A stretch of 64,000 nucleotides of DNA from Xenopus tropicalis (lineage: Eukaryota; Chordata; Amphibia; Anura; Pipidae). Positions 45,690-58,344 of the stretch are shown piece after piece (the first letter of the stretch is position 1; each line of letters begins with the position of its first letter). The translations under genes were made by a program, and so were the position numbers. Where the stretch lies: the NCBI RefSeq assembly GCF_000004195.4, contig NC_030677.2, positions 175,944,019 through 176,008,018 on the forward strand, read 5' to 3'. The notes beneath the pieces were generated by a model. That model did not search any database, had not been told where the DNA came from, and was given only the letters and a program-made list of their open reading frames with translations.

Positions 45690-45930
45690 TAAGTTACCCT
45701 CCCATATAGATTGTAAGCTCTACGGGGCAGGGACCTCCGACCTCTTGTGTCTTTAACTCATTGCAACTGTATCTTGTATGTATTTGTTTTTATTCATGTA
45801 TTTGTATTTATTGTTATACTTTGTATTTATCTATTATCTTAATAACCCCCTGTTTGTATTAATGTATTCTACTGTACAGCGCTGCGTACATAAGTGGCGC
45901 TTTATAAATAAAGAAATACATACATACCAA
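45690..45930 (+). repeat. SINE 3' tail, intact end
   Basis: GATTGTAAGCTCTACGGGGC, then GGGACCTCCGACCTCTTGTG, then CTACTGTACAGCGCTGCG and GGCGCTTTATAAATAAAG end in (ATAC)n. This is the full tail of the SINE family whose fragments occur at 23118 and 42890. The tRNA-like head is missing. Confidence 0.6.
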
Positions 45931-45965
45931 AGTACCTGCCCACTGTGCAGCTTGTTCCTTTTAAA

Positions 45966-46174
45966 AACAGTCTGGAACAGCACTACTTGTATTCTTATTT
46001 AAAATGCCTTTATTGCACACATCTTAGGGAATTACAGCAGTTTCAGGCCATGTGTGGCCTTTTATCAAGCTTTATAAAAGGCCACACATGGCCTGAAACA
46101 TTGCTGTAATTCCCTAAGATGTGTGCAATAAAGGCATTTTAAATAAGAATACAAGTAGTGCTGTTCCAGACTGT
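45966..46174. repeat. Snap-back inverted repeat, arms about 100 bp
   Basis: The left arm (from AACAGTCTGGAACAGCACTA to CCATGTGTGGCCTTTTAT) and the right arm are inverse copies with about two small differences (GCAGTTTC versus GCAATGTTTC), around a short centre, CAAGCTTTAT, near 46068. A single strand would form an almost perfect 100-bp hairpin. The arms contain GTTTCAGGCCATGTGTGGCC and AATAAAGGCATTTTAAATAA. Confidence 0.9.
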
Positions 46175-46731
46175 TCTTGCTTGGATATACAGATGTGAAA
46201 TGGCCATTGGGGAACCTGCACTATTCCAAAATAGATTCAAGGTGCCGTGCTGATCTACAGCTTGTTTCTTTTACCAAGAAGTAACTCTAGTAAGGGCACC
46301 AGTTGGAATAATGATTAGAATAAGAAATATTTCCATATAATTAAAGTCATTCTCCCCATATAGTCTGTTTATAAAAGATTGGTTTAACTTATGAAAATAT
46401 AAAATGGGTATACTGTGCTCAATAAATAAATATTAAGTTGCAGGCCAAGAATATGCTTCTGTCATGTAACAGCTATCATCCTGCGTGTGTGAAATGATTT
46501 ATTCCTAGAATTCAGCCGAATACCAATGATACAAGCCTTTATATGCTGCAATAATATTTTGAGAACTGTCATCTGTCATTTTCTACATTTACTACTCTAC
46601 ATTTGCTTTAAAATAGACTATTATTCAAGTTATTATTCATTATTAGATGTATAGGATTTACTACCTGGAATTCTTGGGAACTGGGGTTTTCTGGAAAATG
46701 GATATTTCTATATGTTGGGTCTCCATACATT

Positions 46732-47119
46732 GGGAGGCTGATTTAAATATATGCAAATTGAAAAATATTTAAATACTTTTTAAATTTTTCCAGACTTGAA
46801 TTTTTTCTTATTTACTTATCCAAACTTGATCAACTAAAACCATGAAAAACTCCATCAATATCAAATTAATATTCTACATATCATTTTCAATGAGTCTACA
46901 AACTCTCAAAAACATTTTCAAAACTCAAAAACATCCCTTTAATTTTACCTAGGACATTTCCCATTGACTTCTACATGAATCTTCAAACTTTTAGATGTTG
47001 AAGTTTTACATTTGAGGTCTTTAAATGTTTTGCACTCAATAATTATCTAATATTCAAGTTTTAGTACAAAAAGTTCAAATCACGCCAAAAATTCAGACTT
47101 GGATGTTGATCAGCCCCTT
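46732..47119. mobile_element. Hairpin-type MITE, degraded
   Basis: The left end GGGAGGCTGATTTAAATAT and the right end GTTGATCAGCCCCTTA resemble GGGGCTGATTTA termini. The interior is AT-rich with ACTTGAA/TTCAAGT and AAACTCAAAAACAT motifs in both orientations. Confidence 0.5.
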
Positions 47120-47121
47120 AT

Positions 47122-47280
47122 GGGGTTATGTAATAAAAGGCACTAAGCTTGTCCAGGAGCAGTAACCCATAGCAACCAATCAGCAGGAAGCATTTACTGG
47201 TCACCTGTTTAAAAGCAACCATTGGTTGCTATGGGTTACAGCTTCTGGGCAAACTTGGTGCCTTTTATTAAATATGGGGG
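47122..47280. mobile_element. Short foldback MITE
   Basis: GGGGTTATGTAATAAAAGGC at the left and GCCTTTTATTAAATATGGGG at the right form inverted termini. Inside, AACCCATAGCAACCAATCAG pairs with ATTGGTTGCTATGGGTT. The element is 159 bp and non-coding. Confidence 0.75.
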
Positions 47281-47340
47281 TTAGTCTGCTAAAAATCATC
47301 TGAACATTAAATAAACCGAAGAGGATTGTTTTGCCACCAA

Positions 47341-47471
47341 AGTACTGTTTATTATTACAGAGAAAAAAGAAATCATTTTTAAACAATTAGAATTATTTGC
47401 TTATAATGAGGTCTTTGGGAGATGGCATTCATGAAATTCAGAGCTTTTTGGATAACAGGTATCCAGATAAC
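47341..47471 (-). mobile_element. ACAGGTATGGG-family fragment
   Basis: The reverse-oriented interior and end are present: TTATTATTACAGAGAAAAA, TCTTTGGGAGATGGCATTC and TTTTTGGATAACAGG. The rest is absent. Confidence 0.55.
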
Positions 47472-47569
47472 ACATATTTATAAAGTTCCAACATATTCCG
47501 TAGTGCTATACAATAGATGGGTGTATACATCAAACATATGTAAAAGTAAAACCTATACAAGACTATAAT

Positions 47570-47882
47570 ACAGGTATGGGACCAGGTATGGGGTTTTCCG
47601 GATTAGGGGTCTTTCCATAATTTGGATCTCTTACCTTAAGTCCACTGAAAAAAATATTTAAACAGTAATTAAACCCAGTATTATTGTTTTGGCTCCAAGA
47701 AGGATTAAATATATCTTAGTTGGGATCAAGTACAAGGTACTGTTTTATTATTAACAGAGAAAAAGGAAACCATTTTTAAAAATGTGAATTATTTGATTAA
47801 AATGGAGTCTATGGGAGATGGCCTTTCCGTAATTTGGAACTTTCTGGATAATGGGTTTCCAGATAAGGGGTCCAATACCTGT
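47570..47882 (-). mobile_element. ACAGGTATGGG-family transposon, reversed copy
   Basis: It begins ACAGGTATGGGACCAGG and ends GGGGTCCAATACCTGT, with GGATCTCTTACCTTAAGTC and ATGGAGTCTATGGGAGATGG inside. A small deletion near the left end joins GGGACC directly to AGGTATGGGGTTTTCC. Confidence 0.8.
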
Positions 47883-49130
47883 ACTGTACTTCGCCGCTTA
47901 CACACAGTAGCACTACAGTATTTGTATTACAGTATATGGTAATGTTCATCGCATGATTGCTATTGCAGATTCTGCAAGTACTGCACTTTTACAGTAAATG
48001 ATTTTGTCCCAAGACCTCATGGGATCAGACTCCCTATTGCATTTAGCTATTTCTGTTCATCTCAGTGTTGTATAAATGAGGGACCTCCATACTGCATTAT
48101 GTACTATTCAAAAAAAATGGAGGAGATGACTTTAGTTTTGTAATATAAGGCCTATCTGATCTCCAGATCCATTAGGATGCATGTCTGACTCTTATTATGG
48201 TATAATGTATTATTGCACTGTCAAAATGTTTCTTTTTAATAGCTTCCTTAATTCAACAATCTACTTTGGCACGCAGACAGCAGACATATGTAGACAATGG
48301 CTTGCCTCTGGATTACAACTGGCTCCACATAAAATTCTCTTTACAGTTTATATACAGTAGTTAATCGAAGTCTATAAATTATTCTGTGCTTACAGTATCT
48401 TTGCATTAAGAAACAGTGTATCATATTGATCCTGGTTTTGGTGTAGATGCATTTTTGTATTGATTTTCTCCACATAAAATGTAATTAAATAATTATAGTA
48501 GGTAGATGAGAGACTGTAAAATTTAATTTGTGTTTAAATTCTAGTGGCAGAGCAGCAAACATTAAAAGATTGTTACTTTACAAATGGCCATCTCATCATT
48601 CTCCCACAGCACTGTAATGTGAAAGGCAATCATATTTTAATGGCTGTCACTAAAATCTATGACATTTTTGTTATTTTAATCTTAGTTACTTTTAAAAAAT
48701 GATTGAGTGCAGCCAACATTTTAGGGTATCACCAATCTAATTATCATTTATAACAAAACAATGTTAAATATTTTCTGATGTATTTAGTGTAATGTCATTA
48801 TGGCTGAAATGCCATTGAAAATACTAAGATCGATGCCAAATGTTATGAATTAGTATGTTAGGATAGACAGATAGATAGATAGATATATATTAAAGACAGA
48901 CACACAAATACAAATACTCTTTTGGGCAGGACGGTGCAAATACCGTGCTATAAATACAGCTGCAGCTGGAAGTCTAACCACTAGACTGTCAGTGATGTGT
49001 GTAGGTTTCCCAAAGCACTAAAACATACACTTTTAAACTACTGGCAAGCACCAATAGGAGATCTTGCCTCCTGTGGTAGCCATGATTTATTGTGGGTGAA
49101 AAAAACCATCCCATGTGTCATTAGCTTTAC
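47883..49130. other. No gene recognised; small (GATA)n
   Basis: AT-rich sequence. The only clear feature is a short (GATA)n microsatellite at about 48865-48887. Confidence 0.45.
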
Positions 49131-49310
49131 GGTGAAGACACACGGTGCGATTAGTCGCTGCGAATTTGGAAAAACTCAGTTGTGGTAACTAATGGTGGCG
49201 ATATTGATACCATAGTTTAATATAAAAGTCACTCATCATTTGAGGTATGCTGATTAGCCACCGCAACTTTTTAAAAAGTCATGACAACTAATCACCCCAT
49301 GTGTCTTTGC
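49131..49310. mobile_element. MITE with GGTGAAGACACACGG ends
   Basis: GGTGAAGACACACGGTGCGA at the left and CACCCCATGTGTCTTTGCC at the right are inverted, with GCGATTAGTCGC and ACAACTAATCACC just inside. Non-coding, 180 bp. Confidence 0.6.
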
Positions 49311-49781
49311 CTTAATGGAAAGTAAAACAAACACACACAAGCCATTGAATGGGCTTATCCATAAGAATTGTTTCCACATAGACGTGTGTATTGCCCATCC
49401 AGACCCAACATACTCTCAAGCTAGCCTGTGTACTATAAGATCCGCTCATTTGATGAGGTTGCCACTATCTGTCAATTAAATGGGGACCAGTTACAGATGT
49501 ATGGCTACCATTGTCTGGGCATACCCCCTAGTAAATCTGAGAGATGAAGGGGTTATTAGCAAAGATATATTTTCGATATAATAAAGTGATAATTTATTTT
49601 TGCAGCACAAAATCTAAACAAAAATAAGAGTAAATGTAGATCGGTCTTTGTGCCTTTTACATTGTTACAAAGTAAGGGAATGTTAAGGAGAGAATGTCAT
49701 TGAATTATACATGCCCACAGATTGTAGTGGATGCTTCATAAATGTTTTTCACAAATATTTTTTTTCTATTGTGATACAGGT

Positions 49782-49862
49782 ATAGAACCTTTTATCCAGA
49801 ATGCTTGGGACCTGGGGTTTTCCAGATAAGGGATCCGTAATTTGGAACTCCATACCTTAAGT
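49782..49862 (-). mobile_element. ACAGGTATGGG-family fragment
   Basis: ACAGGTATAGAACCTTTTAT, CAGAATGCTTGGGACCTGGG and TTGGAACTCCATACCTTAA are the first 80 bp of the reversed family; the rest is lost. Confidence 0.6.
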
Positions 49863-51020
49863 AAGGGGTATAGCTTAGAATATTGAGTGCCCAGAGAGAC
49901 AAATTATCTGCTTTCTACAACCTTTTCAGCCTTCAATCAGGTCAGAGACTTCCTGAAAGAGGGGAAAAGCCTGTTGATTTTTGGTTGTGGTAGACAACAT
50001 TTTAAGGGGTTTGGACCCCTCTGTTTTTTCCTAATTCCCTAGAGTCAGCAGGAGTTTAATCAGAGGAGAGATCAAGGACAGGTCAAAAGAATCATTGGTC
50101 CCATCCAAATGTAATTTGAGTCCATGAGGGAGAGGATCTCAGGGGAATGAAATTCATCTTCAGAGAAATCATATGTGGAATCTTAGGCCTCTTCCTGTAA
50201 TAGTGTTTTTTGACTGGTCCATAACTATTTCAGAGGAATCAAAAGCAGTCTTGTAGGACTTTGTTTTTAGTAAGTGTCACAAAAGTCCATTAGGCTCCAA
50301 TACATGAAGCATATTCTTAAATTTTATTCTACACTCAATTAATGTACCTAGTGACAAGGAATCTTATTATGATTTTTCTTGTATACTGCACATATACCTT
50401 TTTTATTCTTATATGGATACAAATTATCTGTCGGAAAGTGGCTGTAGCCTCCATGTTTCTCTATTTCTACTGTACTTTAGGGAAATGTGGTTAACAATAA
50501 ATAAGTGCAGAGGCATATTTCAGTGCACAGATTGTCTTTCCAGATATAAACAATATCAAATTTTTACCTGGACCAGACAGTTTCTTCCAGAACTACAAGG
50601 GGAATTTATATTAGTCTACACTTTACAACAAGGAATTGTACATGAACAGTGCTACTGTATGGCAATAAAAACAAAATGCTTTTTTCTAATCATTTGCGAA
50701 TATTGTAAAACTCATCAAATGTATCACTTTCTAGAATTCTGTTCCAAATCTTAACATCAATTTGTATTATCTCCTGTCTGTATTTCTTGTCTTGTATACA
50801 AGTTATGTGTCAAGATTGACATTATTTTATTCATGCAAAAAAATATTCATTTCTTTTACAAAATTATATGCATTAAACACTATGGACAGACTGCAAAATG
50901 CTTCATACATTTTGAACAGGGCTGGATATTAAACACATGAAAGCTTGACTGCATTGCAATAATGTTGATTCTGTCACATATTGTAACTAACTGCTATGAG
51001 AAGTCACACAACTAAACAGA
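49863..51020. other. No gene recognised; possibly more of the DIRS-like element
   Basis: Minus-strand frames around 49900-50170 contain short coding-like blocks (SEDEFHSPE, PTLKAEKVV-like). They could come from a retroelement gag region, but I cannot support this. An isolated 113-codon plus-strand frame at 50413-50754 has no recognisable domain and is not called. Confidence 0.3.
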
Positions 51021-51029
51021 AATCCTGTT

Positions 51030-52150
51030 CTACTTCAAAGTTTCTTTATTCCACAGAGGATACAGGAACCATATGGGGTAAAGTTCCATCGTTCTGGAGG
51101 CAGGGCAATACTTGAGCAAAGAAGGAGGCTCCAACTTTACACCCTAGCACTTCCTTCCTGTGATCAGTTTAAACCCCAAAAAATATATGAGGCCAAAAGT
51201 CAAGATTAAACAAGAGAACAGAGGAAATTTCCTAACTGGTACCAACAGGGAGGGACTCCCATATTGTTGATGACAATGGATTTGATGATAAGTATAATAA
51301 ATCCTCTTTTCTCTGGTGTCTTGAGGGGATGCAGGAGACATACGGGGACTGCTGGTCAATCCAGTAGAGTTTTGCAAGGGTGTGGACTGGGGACCATTTG
51401 ACTGCTGTACAGATTTGCCTCATTGTCCTGATGGAGTGAGCCTTAACCCCAAATAGAGAAGATTTCCCTTTTACCACAAAGAACCAACAGATGGCCTTTC
51501 TGATCCATCTTGTAAAAGAAACCTCAGAGGCCCCCCTGCCTAAACAGCGTCAAAGAGCACCACAAAAAGTGAGTGAAAAAATTTTTTGAAATGCAAATTG
51601 CTATAAGGAAGATTACTTTGAAGGTAGGACACCAAGTTGAGTGGTTCAAAGGGAGGATCCAAGAGGGTATCCAGGACCTTGTTAAGATCCTATTCTAGGA
51701 CTGGGGAACAAATTTGAGGAGCATTTGCAGGTATCATTAGGCATTTTTGCGAACTGAGTTTGTGGGCCATTTCCAAACTTTACTGCAAGAACATGATGTA
51801 CCAACAGTTCTTAAAAAAATGATATTATGTTTGTAGCACCAGTCCCTATAAGATGCTAAATGTTATGGTAGGTTTTGGCAAATACATATTTCCTGGCCTA
51901 GTTGCAATTACCTCCTCAACTAATGACATTTTTCTCCTAATGGATCCTTTAACAGCCATGCCATTCAAGGTATAAGTCCCAGATTGGGATAGTTGATCTT
52001 GCCCTGTGAGGAAGGGCAATAAAGCCAAAAGCTCTAAAAATTACTGTAAGGCAAGACTGACAAACCTTCTTTAGCACCCTTGGTAGAATCTGAAGCAGAG
52101 GAAATACATAAGCCAGGTTGACTCACCAGACCTGGATCATGGCATTGACC
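51030..52150 (-). pseudogene. DIRS-like tyrosine-recombinase retrotransposon remnant
   Basis: The minus strand shows a decayed tyrosine recombinase. Positions 51477-51340 encode GVKAHSIRTM and WSPVHTLAKLYWID, with the HxxR box at about 51438-51427 and the candidate nucleophile tyrosine at about 51366-51364. Upstream, in shifted frames, are DLNKVLDTLLDPPFEPLN and LNLVSYL, which fit the N-terminal core-binding part, and GTYTLNGMAVKGS near 51960. About 11 residues are missing between the HxxR box and QICTAVKWS. A polyadenylation-like AATAAAGAAAC lies near 51047 on the minus strand. Stops are frequent. DIRS elements integrate with this recombinase and not with an integrase. The assignment rests on the C-terminal motifs only. 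Confidence 0.55.
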
Positions 52151-52218
52151 CATTCAGCTATAGGGTCCCCATAGCAAACAATGAACCATATCACTTCTGA
52201 TTGTGCCTTGAAACTATG

Positions 52219-52700
52219 AGTGTTGGGATCGGCTGGGGTTTGGGCCAGGGTTCTGCAGGTCTCTGGCCGTCATTGGGCCAGGGGAGCAGCTGGTGAGTTT
52301 GCCCTTCCTTATTAAAAAAAAAAAAGCTCAGGTTTTTATCAGAGCTGGCCAAGCCCTATTTAAACCTTTTGTTAGCCTCACTTCCTTGCCTAAGCATTGG
52401 CCTCTGAAACCTTGAACACTACAGCAAGTTCCTAGTTTCAGTCCTGTCTTGTGCAAGTCAGTGCCTGTTTCAGCCCTGTCTTGTCCTGTTTCTGTTCCAG
52501 TCCTGTCTGACTCTGTTGCTGCTCCATCCTGCCCTTACCTGTTTACATACTCCACCCCCCTCCAACCCCATACCTGTCTCTCCCCATCCCACTCCTGTCT
52601 GTTACTGACTTCTACATCCTGATCTTGTCTATCCTTTCCCTGACCATCAGCTTTTCCATTCACATTCTTGTCTTTTTCTTTTTCTGATTGGTCACAATAA
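52219..52700 (+). mobile_element. Possible LTR remnant
   Basis: The sequence begins TGTTGGGATCGGC, contains CCCTATTTAAACCTTTTG as a TATA-like box near 52356, and continues as a C/T-rich stretch (CAGTCCTGTCTTGTG and CCTGTTTCTGTTCCAGTCC) that resembles the transcribed part of frog Ty3/gypsy LTRs. No target duplication or second LTR is evident. Confidence 0.35.
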
Positions 52701-53518
52701 CCAGTCCTAAATCAACACTAACTTTATAAATCATAGCAAGGCAAAGGAAATTACAGCAGTTTTAAAATATGTAGTAGTTATATAAAACTATATTTTCACA
52801 GGAAGCAACTATTGTTGGAAACAAGCACATAAATTAGTATCTATTTCTTTTTTAGGCTGAAATTTTTATTCCAAAATATATTGAAGATCCCTCCAGCCTT
52901 TAATCCCAGAAGGCCAATTAGTAATGTTACTCTCACATCAGAATTAAAGATGAAAATATATTTACAGTGGCTGTAACTAATTTATATAACTAGTTGGCAA
53001 CAAATATTGCTACAGAAAAATATTAAGTGAGCTGCTATAAATAATAGTATGATATATGATGGCACTTGTTTTCTCACGCACCAGAAATTCTCATTATCTC
53101 TTATGCCACTATGGAATCCAGCAGCAAAATAGAAATATCTGGTGTCAGCACTGGCTCTAGAGGAGGCAAAATACATAGCTGGGAATGTACTGAAAAGAGA
53201 AGATAGAAACCAAGGGATTCGTTATTTTTTCATTATTCCAATTATAGTTTTACATGTTTAATTTTAAGTGCAATATTTATCAAAATAAGATTTTAAAATG
53301 CGAATTATGACAGGTTTTAGTGTATCTACTTTGAAGTGGTAAAGATTCCTACCTTTTGGCAGTGTGAAACTTTGATAATATGTCAATTTACCACCACAGA
53401 TTTTTACCAATTTCACTAATCCAGGCTGGCGAGCTACCATTAATAAAGATGCAGCAGCTACTTTTGAGTCCCATTATCTAAATCATATCCTGTATGTTAA
53501 TACATCATTGCTTTATGG

Positions 53519-53841
53519 CAGGGGTCCTTAAACTTTTTAAACAGGGGGCCAGTTCATGGTCCCTCAGACTGTTGGAGGGCAACTATAGTCCTCAAACTAC
53601 GGCCCTGCTCCCAACTGCGTCCTCAAACTACAGCCCTGCTGTGTCTTCGAGCTACAGCCTGCTCCATCTCCCTGCTCCCCCCGCTCCCCAATGTGACCTC
53701 CCACTCATCATTGCGTCCTCCTGTTCCCTGCTGCATCCTTGCGTCATGTCACCGCAATGAGGCAGGTAGGTAGTAGCCAGCAGTGAGGGTGCAGCAGGGG
53801 CTGGGTAAATTACTTTGCGGCCCGTAGTGTGAGGAACTCTG
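53519..53841 (+). mobile_element. hAT MITE with 8-bp target duplication
   Basis: It starts CAGGGGTCCTTAAACTTTTT and ends GTGTGAGGAACTCTG, inverted ends. The flanks are CTTTATGG (53511-53518) and CTTTAGGG (53842-53849), 7 of 8 matching. Inside, CCTCAAACTACRGCCCTGCT is repeated two or three times. A short open frame within it is a by-product. Confidence 0.8.
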
Positions 53842-53849
53842 CTTTAGGG

Positions 53850-55932
53850 TGTTAATTTGAAAGTGTATTTTACCCGCTACTAATTGTATGGGGAAAATGT
53901 GCTGTGGAATTTACACTTCTGCTGGCAAATTTCATCACATTACACTTATAGTGGTGTAAGTATGATTTTAAATAAATGTTACCATAAAAATGCACTTATT
54001 GATGTGAATTTTGGCAGAGTTAGACAAGGTGAAAATTTGCCTTTTAGTAAATATAGCAGAAAAGCTCAATGTTTACCTGTATCCCCATAGGAGCCCTGGG
54101 CTTTTTTCAGTTGCAAAAACTTTTGGGCTTATTTAGCAGTTTTCGAGTTTGTAAATCTGAATTTGTTTTTCTAAACTGAATAAACTCACAAATCGAATGG
54201 TTGCTTAATTATAAATAAGGAAAACTCTCTTGAATAAAAAAGTCAATTTTTTTTAGTTTACAAACTCGACCATGTGACCTACAGTATGTGTCACGTGGGA
54301 CAGTGACCTACCAACTTGCATTACATCCTGTGGGTAAATAGGGGCACTAGAAATTCAGCATGCCTTGGGGGAGTGGAAGCTGCAGAATCACAAACTATTT
54401 ATCCCTGATTTACTGTATGTAATTACCCAATTTACTTCTTCACTAGCCCAAGTTTCCAGCAAAAACTAAGGCTAAGAGCCCCTTTTAGTGCTAGATGCAA
54501 TTTTTGGTGCCGATTAGCACCCTATAGTGTCCATAGGCAAACCCGCATCCTACACCTCAGGCGGATTAATAACTCAGTGCAAGGTGCACAGTACTGCTCT
54601 GGGTTATTTTGTACCTGCCTGTGCTCCCTAACTTACATGTCTAAAGGATTTACAAGTTAGGGAGAAGGATAGAGGGATGTCCCCACCTCCATGACAACTT
54701 GCACCTTGCACTTTGCACCTTGCAATCTTACTATAATAATTCTAAAATTGCCCTGTTTTTATGTGGCTGGTGACTGAAAGGCCCATATAAAATCACTTGG
54801 GGGTAGATCCAGGGTCAGTGCATTATACTGATCTATTCAATGTATTATGCCCATATACATTAGTCATTACTGTATTAGAAACCTTTAACTGCCAATAAAG
54901 TCAGATGTACATTGTTTGCAAAAACAAATGACAGAGTGCTGGCAAAGTAGATTGTACATTTCCAGATTCCATTGAATGGATTCAATTGCATTGCAGGAGC
55001 AGCCGTGCTACCTCGCAGTTAAACGGTTTATAAACAAATATGAACTGTCATATTCTAAATAAAAAAGCCACTAAGCTGTAATTTCTTTCACAAACAGTCT
55101 GTTATCATTTCTTTGTTAGGGCCATGGTGCCTGCAGTCAGCCTGATATCAGCACGGCTCAACCGCTTGTAATGCACATCTAACTACATGGTTGCTGGTTT
55201 TCAGAAGGAAAAATGACAATTTATATCTCAAAAATAATAAGCAATGTAACATCACTTAATTATAAAAAAGCAGCATTAAGCCTTTGCAAGCCATGGGGGG
55301 GGCTCATGCTAATGTACGACAGCATTTTGAAACTAACCGTGATGTAAAACTTTAAGGACTACTAATAAGTATTACAGAATGATTATTTTGATGTTTCTAT
55401 TGGGTAAATGTGGCAGCCCTGCCATAAATTCATTTGCTGACCAGTCAGTAACTCTCATACCTTAAAAGACCAATACAGCATCAGCAATTTATACAGCAAA
55501 GAATTGCTCTTGGGTTTTTATATAGTAAATGCCATAGGGCAGGCTGTAAGAACAAGGCCTGGTGCAGCCTGTGGCACTCCCTAACTTGCCAATCTGAGTA
55601 ATAGGCGAGAAAGAACGGGTACAGCGACACCCACCTTCCCCCACACAGTGCTGTATTCATGGGGGTGGCACACCTCCCAACGGTCCCGATTTTCAGGGGA
55701 CAGTCCCGATTTTAACAGCTGAGCCCGCAGTCCTGGATTCTTACTGAAAAGTCCCTCATTTCCCTTTGATTCCCTGCACTGAATGCTAAAAAAGATACAA
55801 TGTTTCTCAAACTTAATTAAATAAGTAGCTTTTGGCAGAGAGCCCAGAAAATTTAACAAGCTACACTTGCACTTAGCTACAGTTGTAACTAATAGGCTAA
55901 AGAGGTGTCTTGGGGGAAATGAAACTTGCAGC
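53850..55932. other. No gene recognised
   Basis: Mixed AT-rich DNA. ACGGTCCCGATTTTCAGGGG and CAGTCCCGATTTT near 55680-55710 are a short internal direct repeat of a kind seen in frog repeats. Nothing else is recognisable. Confidence 0.4.
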
Positions 55933-56179
55933 TTAAAGGGCAATTTCACCTTTTTTTAGCAAAACTGTAATAACACAAAACCTCCAATGTAACACAAGGC
56001 AGCAGATTTTACAGACCTGACTTGCTGGAGGAGCCTGGCACTTGCAACAAGTAACAACCAGGACTTCAGCAAAAGCAGCTTTCTACAGCAATTACATTTA
56101 CAAATAACTTTTAAAGCATTAATAATTTTTAATAAATTGATAATGGAAAGTTGCTTGGAATTGGAATTATGTCCTTTAA
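55933..56179. mobile_element. T2-like MITE, TTAAAGGGCAATTTCACC type
   Basis: TTAAAGGGCAATTTCACCTT at the left and ATTATGTCCTTTAA at the right, both ending in TTAA. The 247-bp interior (CCTCCAATGTAACACAAGGC, AGCAATTACATTTACAAATA) is non-coding. Terminal similarity beyond TTAAAGG is weak. Confidence 0.6.
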
Positions 56180-58344
56180 GGAGCCAGAGACATGCAACAA
56201 TTCAGATAGGATGCAATGTGCAAAACCAGTTTTTCACTTAGCACCAAATTTTATTTGTTGATATCAGACTCCTTCTAGATCCCCAGACAGCTTCCTGTTG
56301 AGACAAGAAAGTAGGGTGTAAGGAATATCTGGGCAATGCATCTATCAAATTGTCTTTGAATGCACAGACTGGGGAAAATGTCTCATTTACAAAAGCAAGT
56401 GCAGTAATATGGACACAAACTATGTGCACATTGACATTATTGCAAAATAAACTTTGCTCCATAACTGCTCCTTTGCAGGTTACAAGTGCAAATAGACCCC
56501 TGCAACACACACATGCACCCACTGACACAAATTACCCTTATTAGCAGCACATGTCACAACTGACATCATTGGAAAATGACACTAATTTGTGTCCAAGTTG
56601 CAGTGGATGGAAAATCCAAAAAAAACACTGCATTGTGGCTCAAAAAGATGGCAATTTCTGTCTGAACTTTGGAGATTGCACTATGTATGTATGCACATAA
56701 ATGAGCCCTAATGAATTCTTCCATAATTATCCTGCAGACTGCTTGCATTAAATATGCATAAAGCAAATGCTGAAAAGGCTTTATTCACACAATTATAGGG
56801 ACAATAACCATTTCTAGTTTTTTTTTATTTTACTCCTATTTTATGTATTCTGCATTTAAACTGTAGGGTTGTTTTAATGAATAGATCTACAACTTGTTGA
56901 CAGTAAATGATTTAAAAAAACATTCATTTCTGCACTAATGTTTTCCTGAGATTAGTGGTGCAATGCACAACCAATGTATTTGTGTAGTAACAAAAGGCAA
57001 GCAGCTAAGTATGTATCTATTCCATACCATTAGCACAAAAACAAAATATCATTTCCTTTATATCTGTAAATCTTACTCACACGGGAACAGTTATTGCCAT
57101 CCCCATGTACTGCGGTGCGGTATCTCAAATTAAGTTTATAGCTCACATTAATCTCCCAGTATTACAGGCACTTTAATTTAAATACCAATAATATAATTAG
57201 CTTTCCTTTGTAGCACAACATTAGTGCCTCAAGGTAATATTAATAGTCCAGGGATGCTCAGCCAAAGAACGGGGCGTTTAAGTTTAAATGCTTACCAGCC
57301 TTTTAAATAAATACATTTCTCTATCACGTTTGTATTATGGATTGCACTTTGCCGTTACATTCGGTTCCCTGCTTAATTGCTCTTTTAATTAAGTATCCAG
57401 TTTTTCTCATAATGCATTTATATATCATATGGACACTTAAATATTTGTGTATTGACAACTACAGAGCATCTCTTTATCTTAAGGCAGTATGGATTTGCTG
57501 AGCCACTCTATTCTAAATATATATATATTTTTCTAAACTTCAAGCTCTCTTTGCAAATGATAACTGCAACACCAGCTACAACTTGAACATATTACTTGCT
57601 ATAGCTAATTAAACCATCAAATAAACTCGAGGATTATGAGAATCATAGAATTTCACATGCAACAAACTAATTTTGGAATTAGTCTGATTAGTCTGCTTAT
57701 TTGTATGGATCTAAGAGAGTGTTCTGCTTTAAAATTAAGGCATCTGTCCTAGAGCTAGGTCTTTTTGGCCTATATGGTAAAGATCATAACAGAGGCTTCT
57801 AAAGACCCACCAGGAATGGACCACAACAACACGCCAATGTGGCCCTCACCCAATGTGATTTTTAAACCTCTCTGATCTATACCTGCCTGATTTTCTTCCA
57901 GATAACAATAGGGCAGGACCTCCCAAGGGCCCTATACACATGATGATCTGATGAGAAGAATATTTTTCTGAGTAATAAAGTTAATTTGGTTACCTAAACC
58001 ATGTGCACCTAGATGCATTTATCTCTAAAGTGATAGTGAAACCTTTAGGTTTGCGATTAGAATTTTTTTAATTTAGTAAAATATATTGCTGTCAAAAAAA
58101 CACTCCACTTCCTCATATGGAGAAGAATACTACTTCCTGTAGGGGGTGAGTACTACTGCTTTATTCTTGCTGATGATTTTCATTTCCACCTCTCTTATCT
58201 CACATCCCCTCTGCTCTGCTGTTTATATTTTTTTTTTATTGGAGCTTTTAACTTTGATTTGATCATTTCTGCATGCCCTATTCTGTTTGCCTCTCCTGGT
58301 TGCATGAATGATCAACTCCAGCACTGGGGGTTGAAAGTTTAACC
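56180..58344. other. No gene recognised
   Basis: AT-rich DNA with no repeat termini I recognise and no open frame beyond about 96 codons. The short frames have no domain-like content. Confidence 0.45.

Noticed and set aside
50413..50754. 113-codon plus-strand open frame rich in Cys and aromatic residues
   Set aside because: No known domain, no repeat homology seen, no regulatory context.
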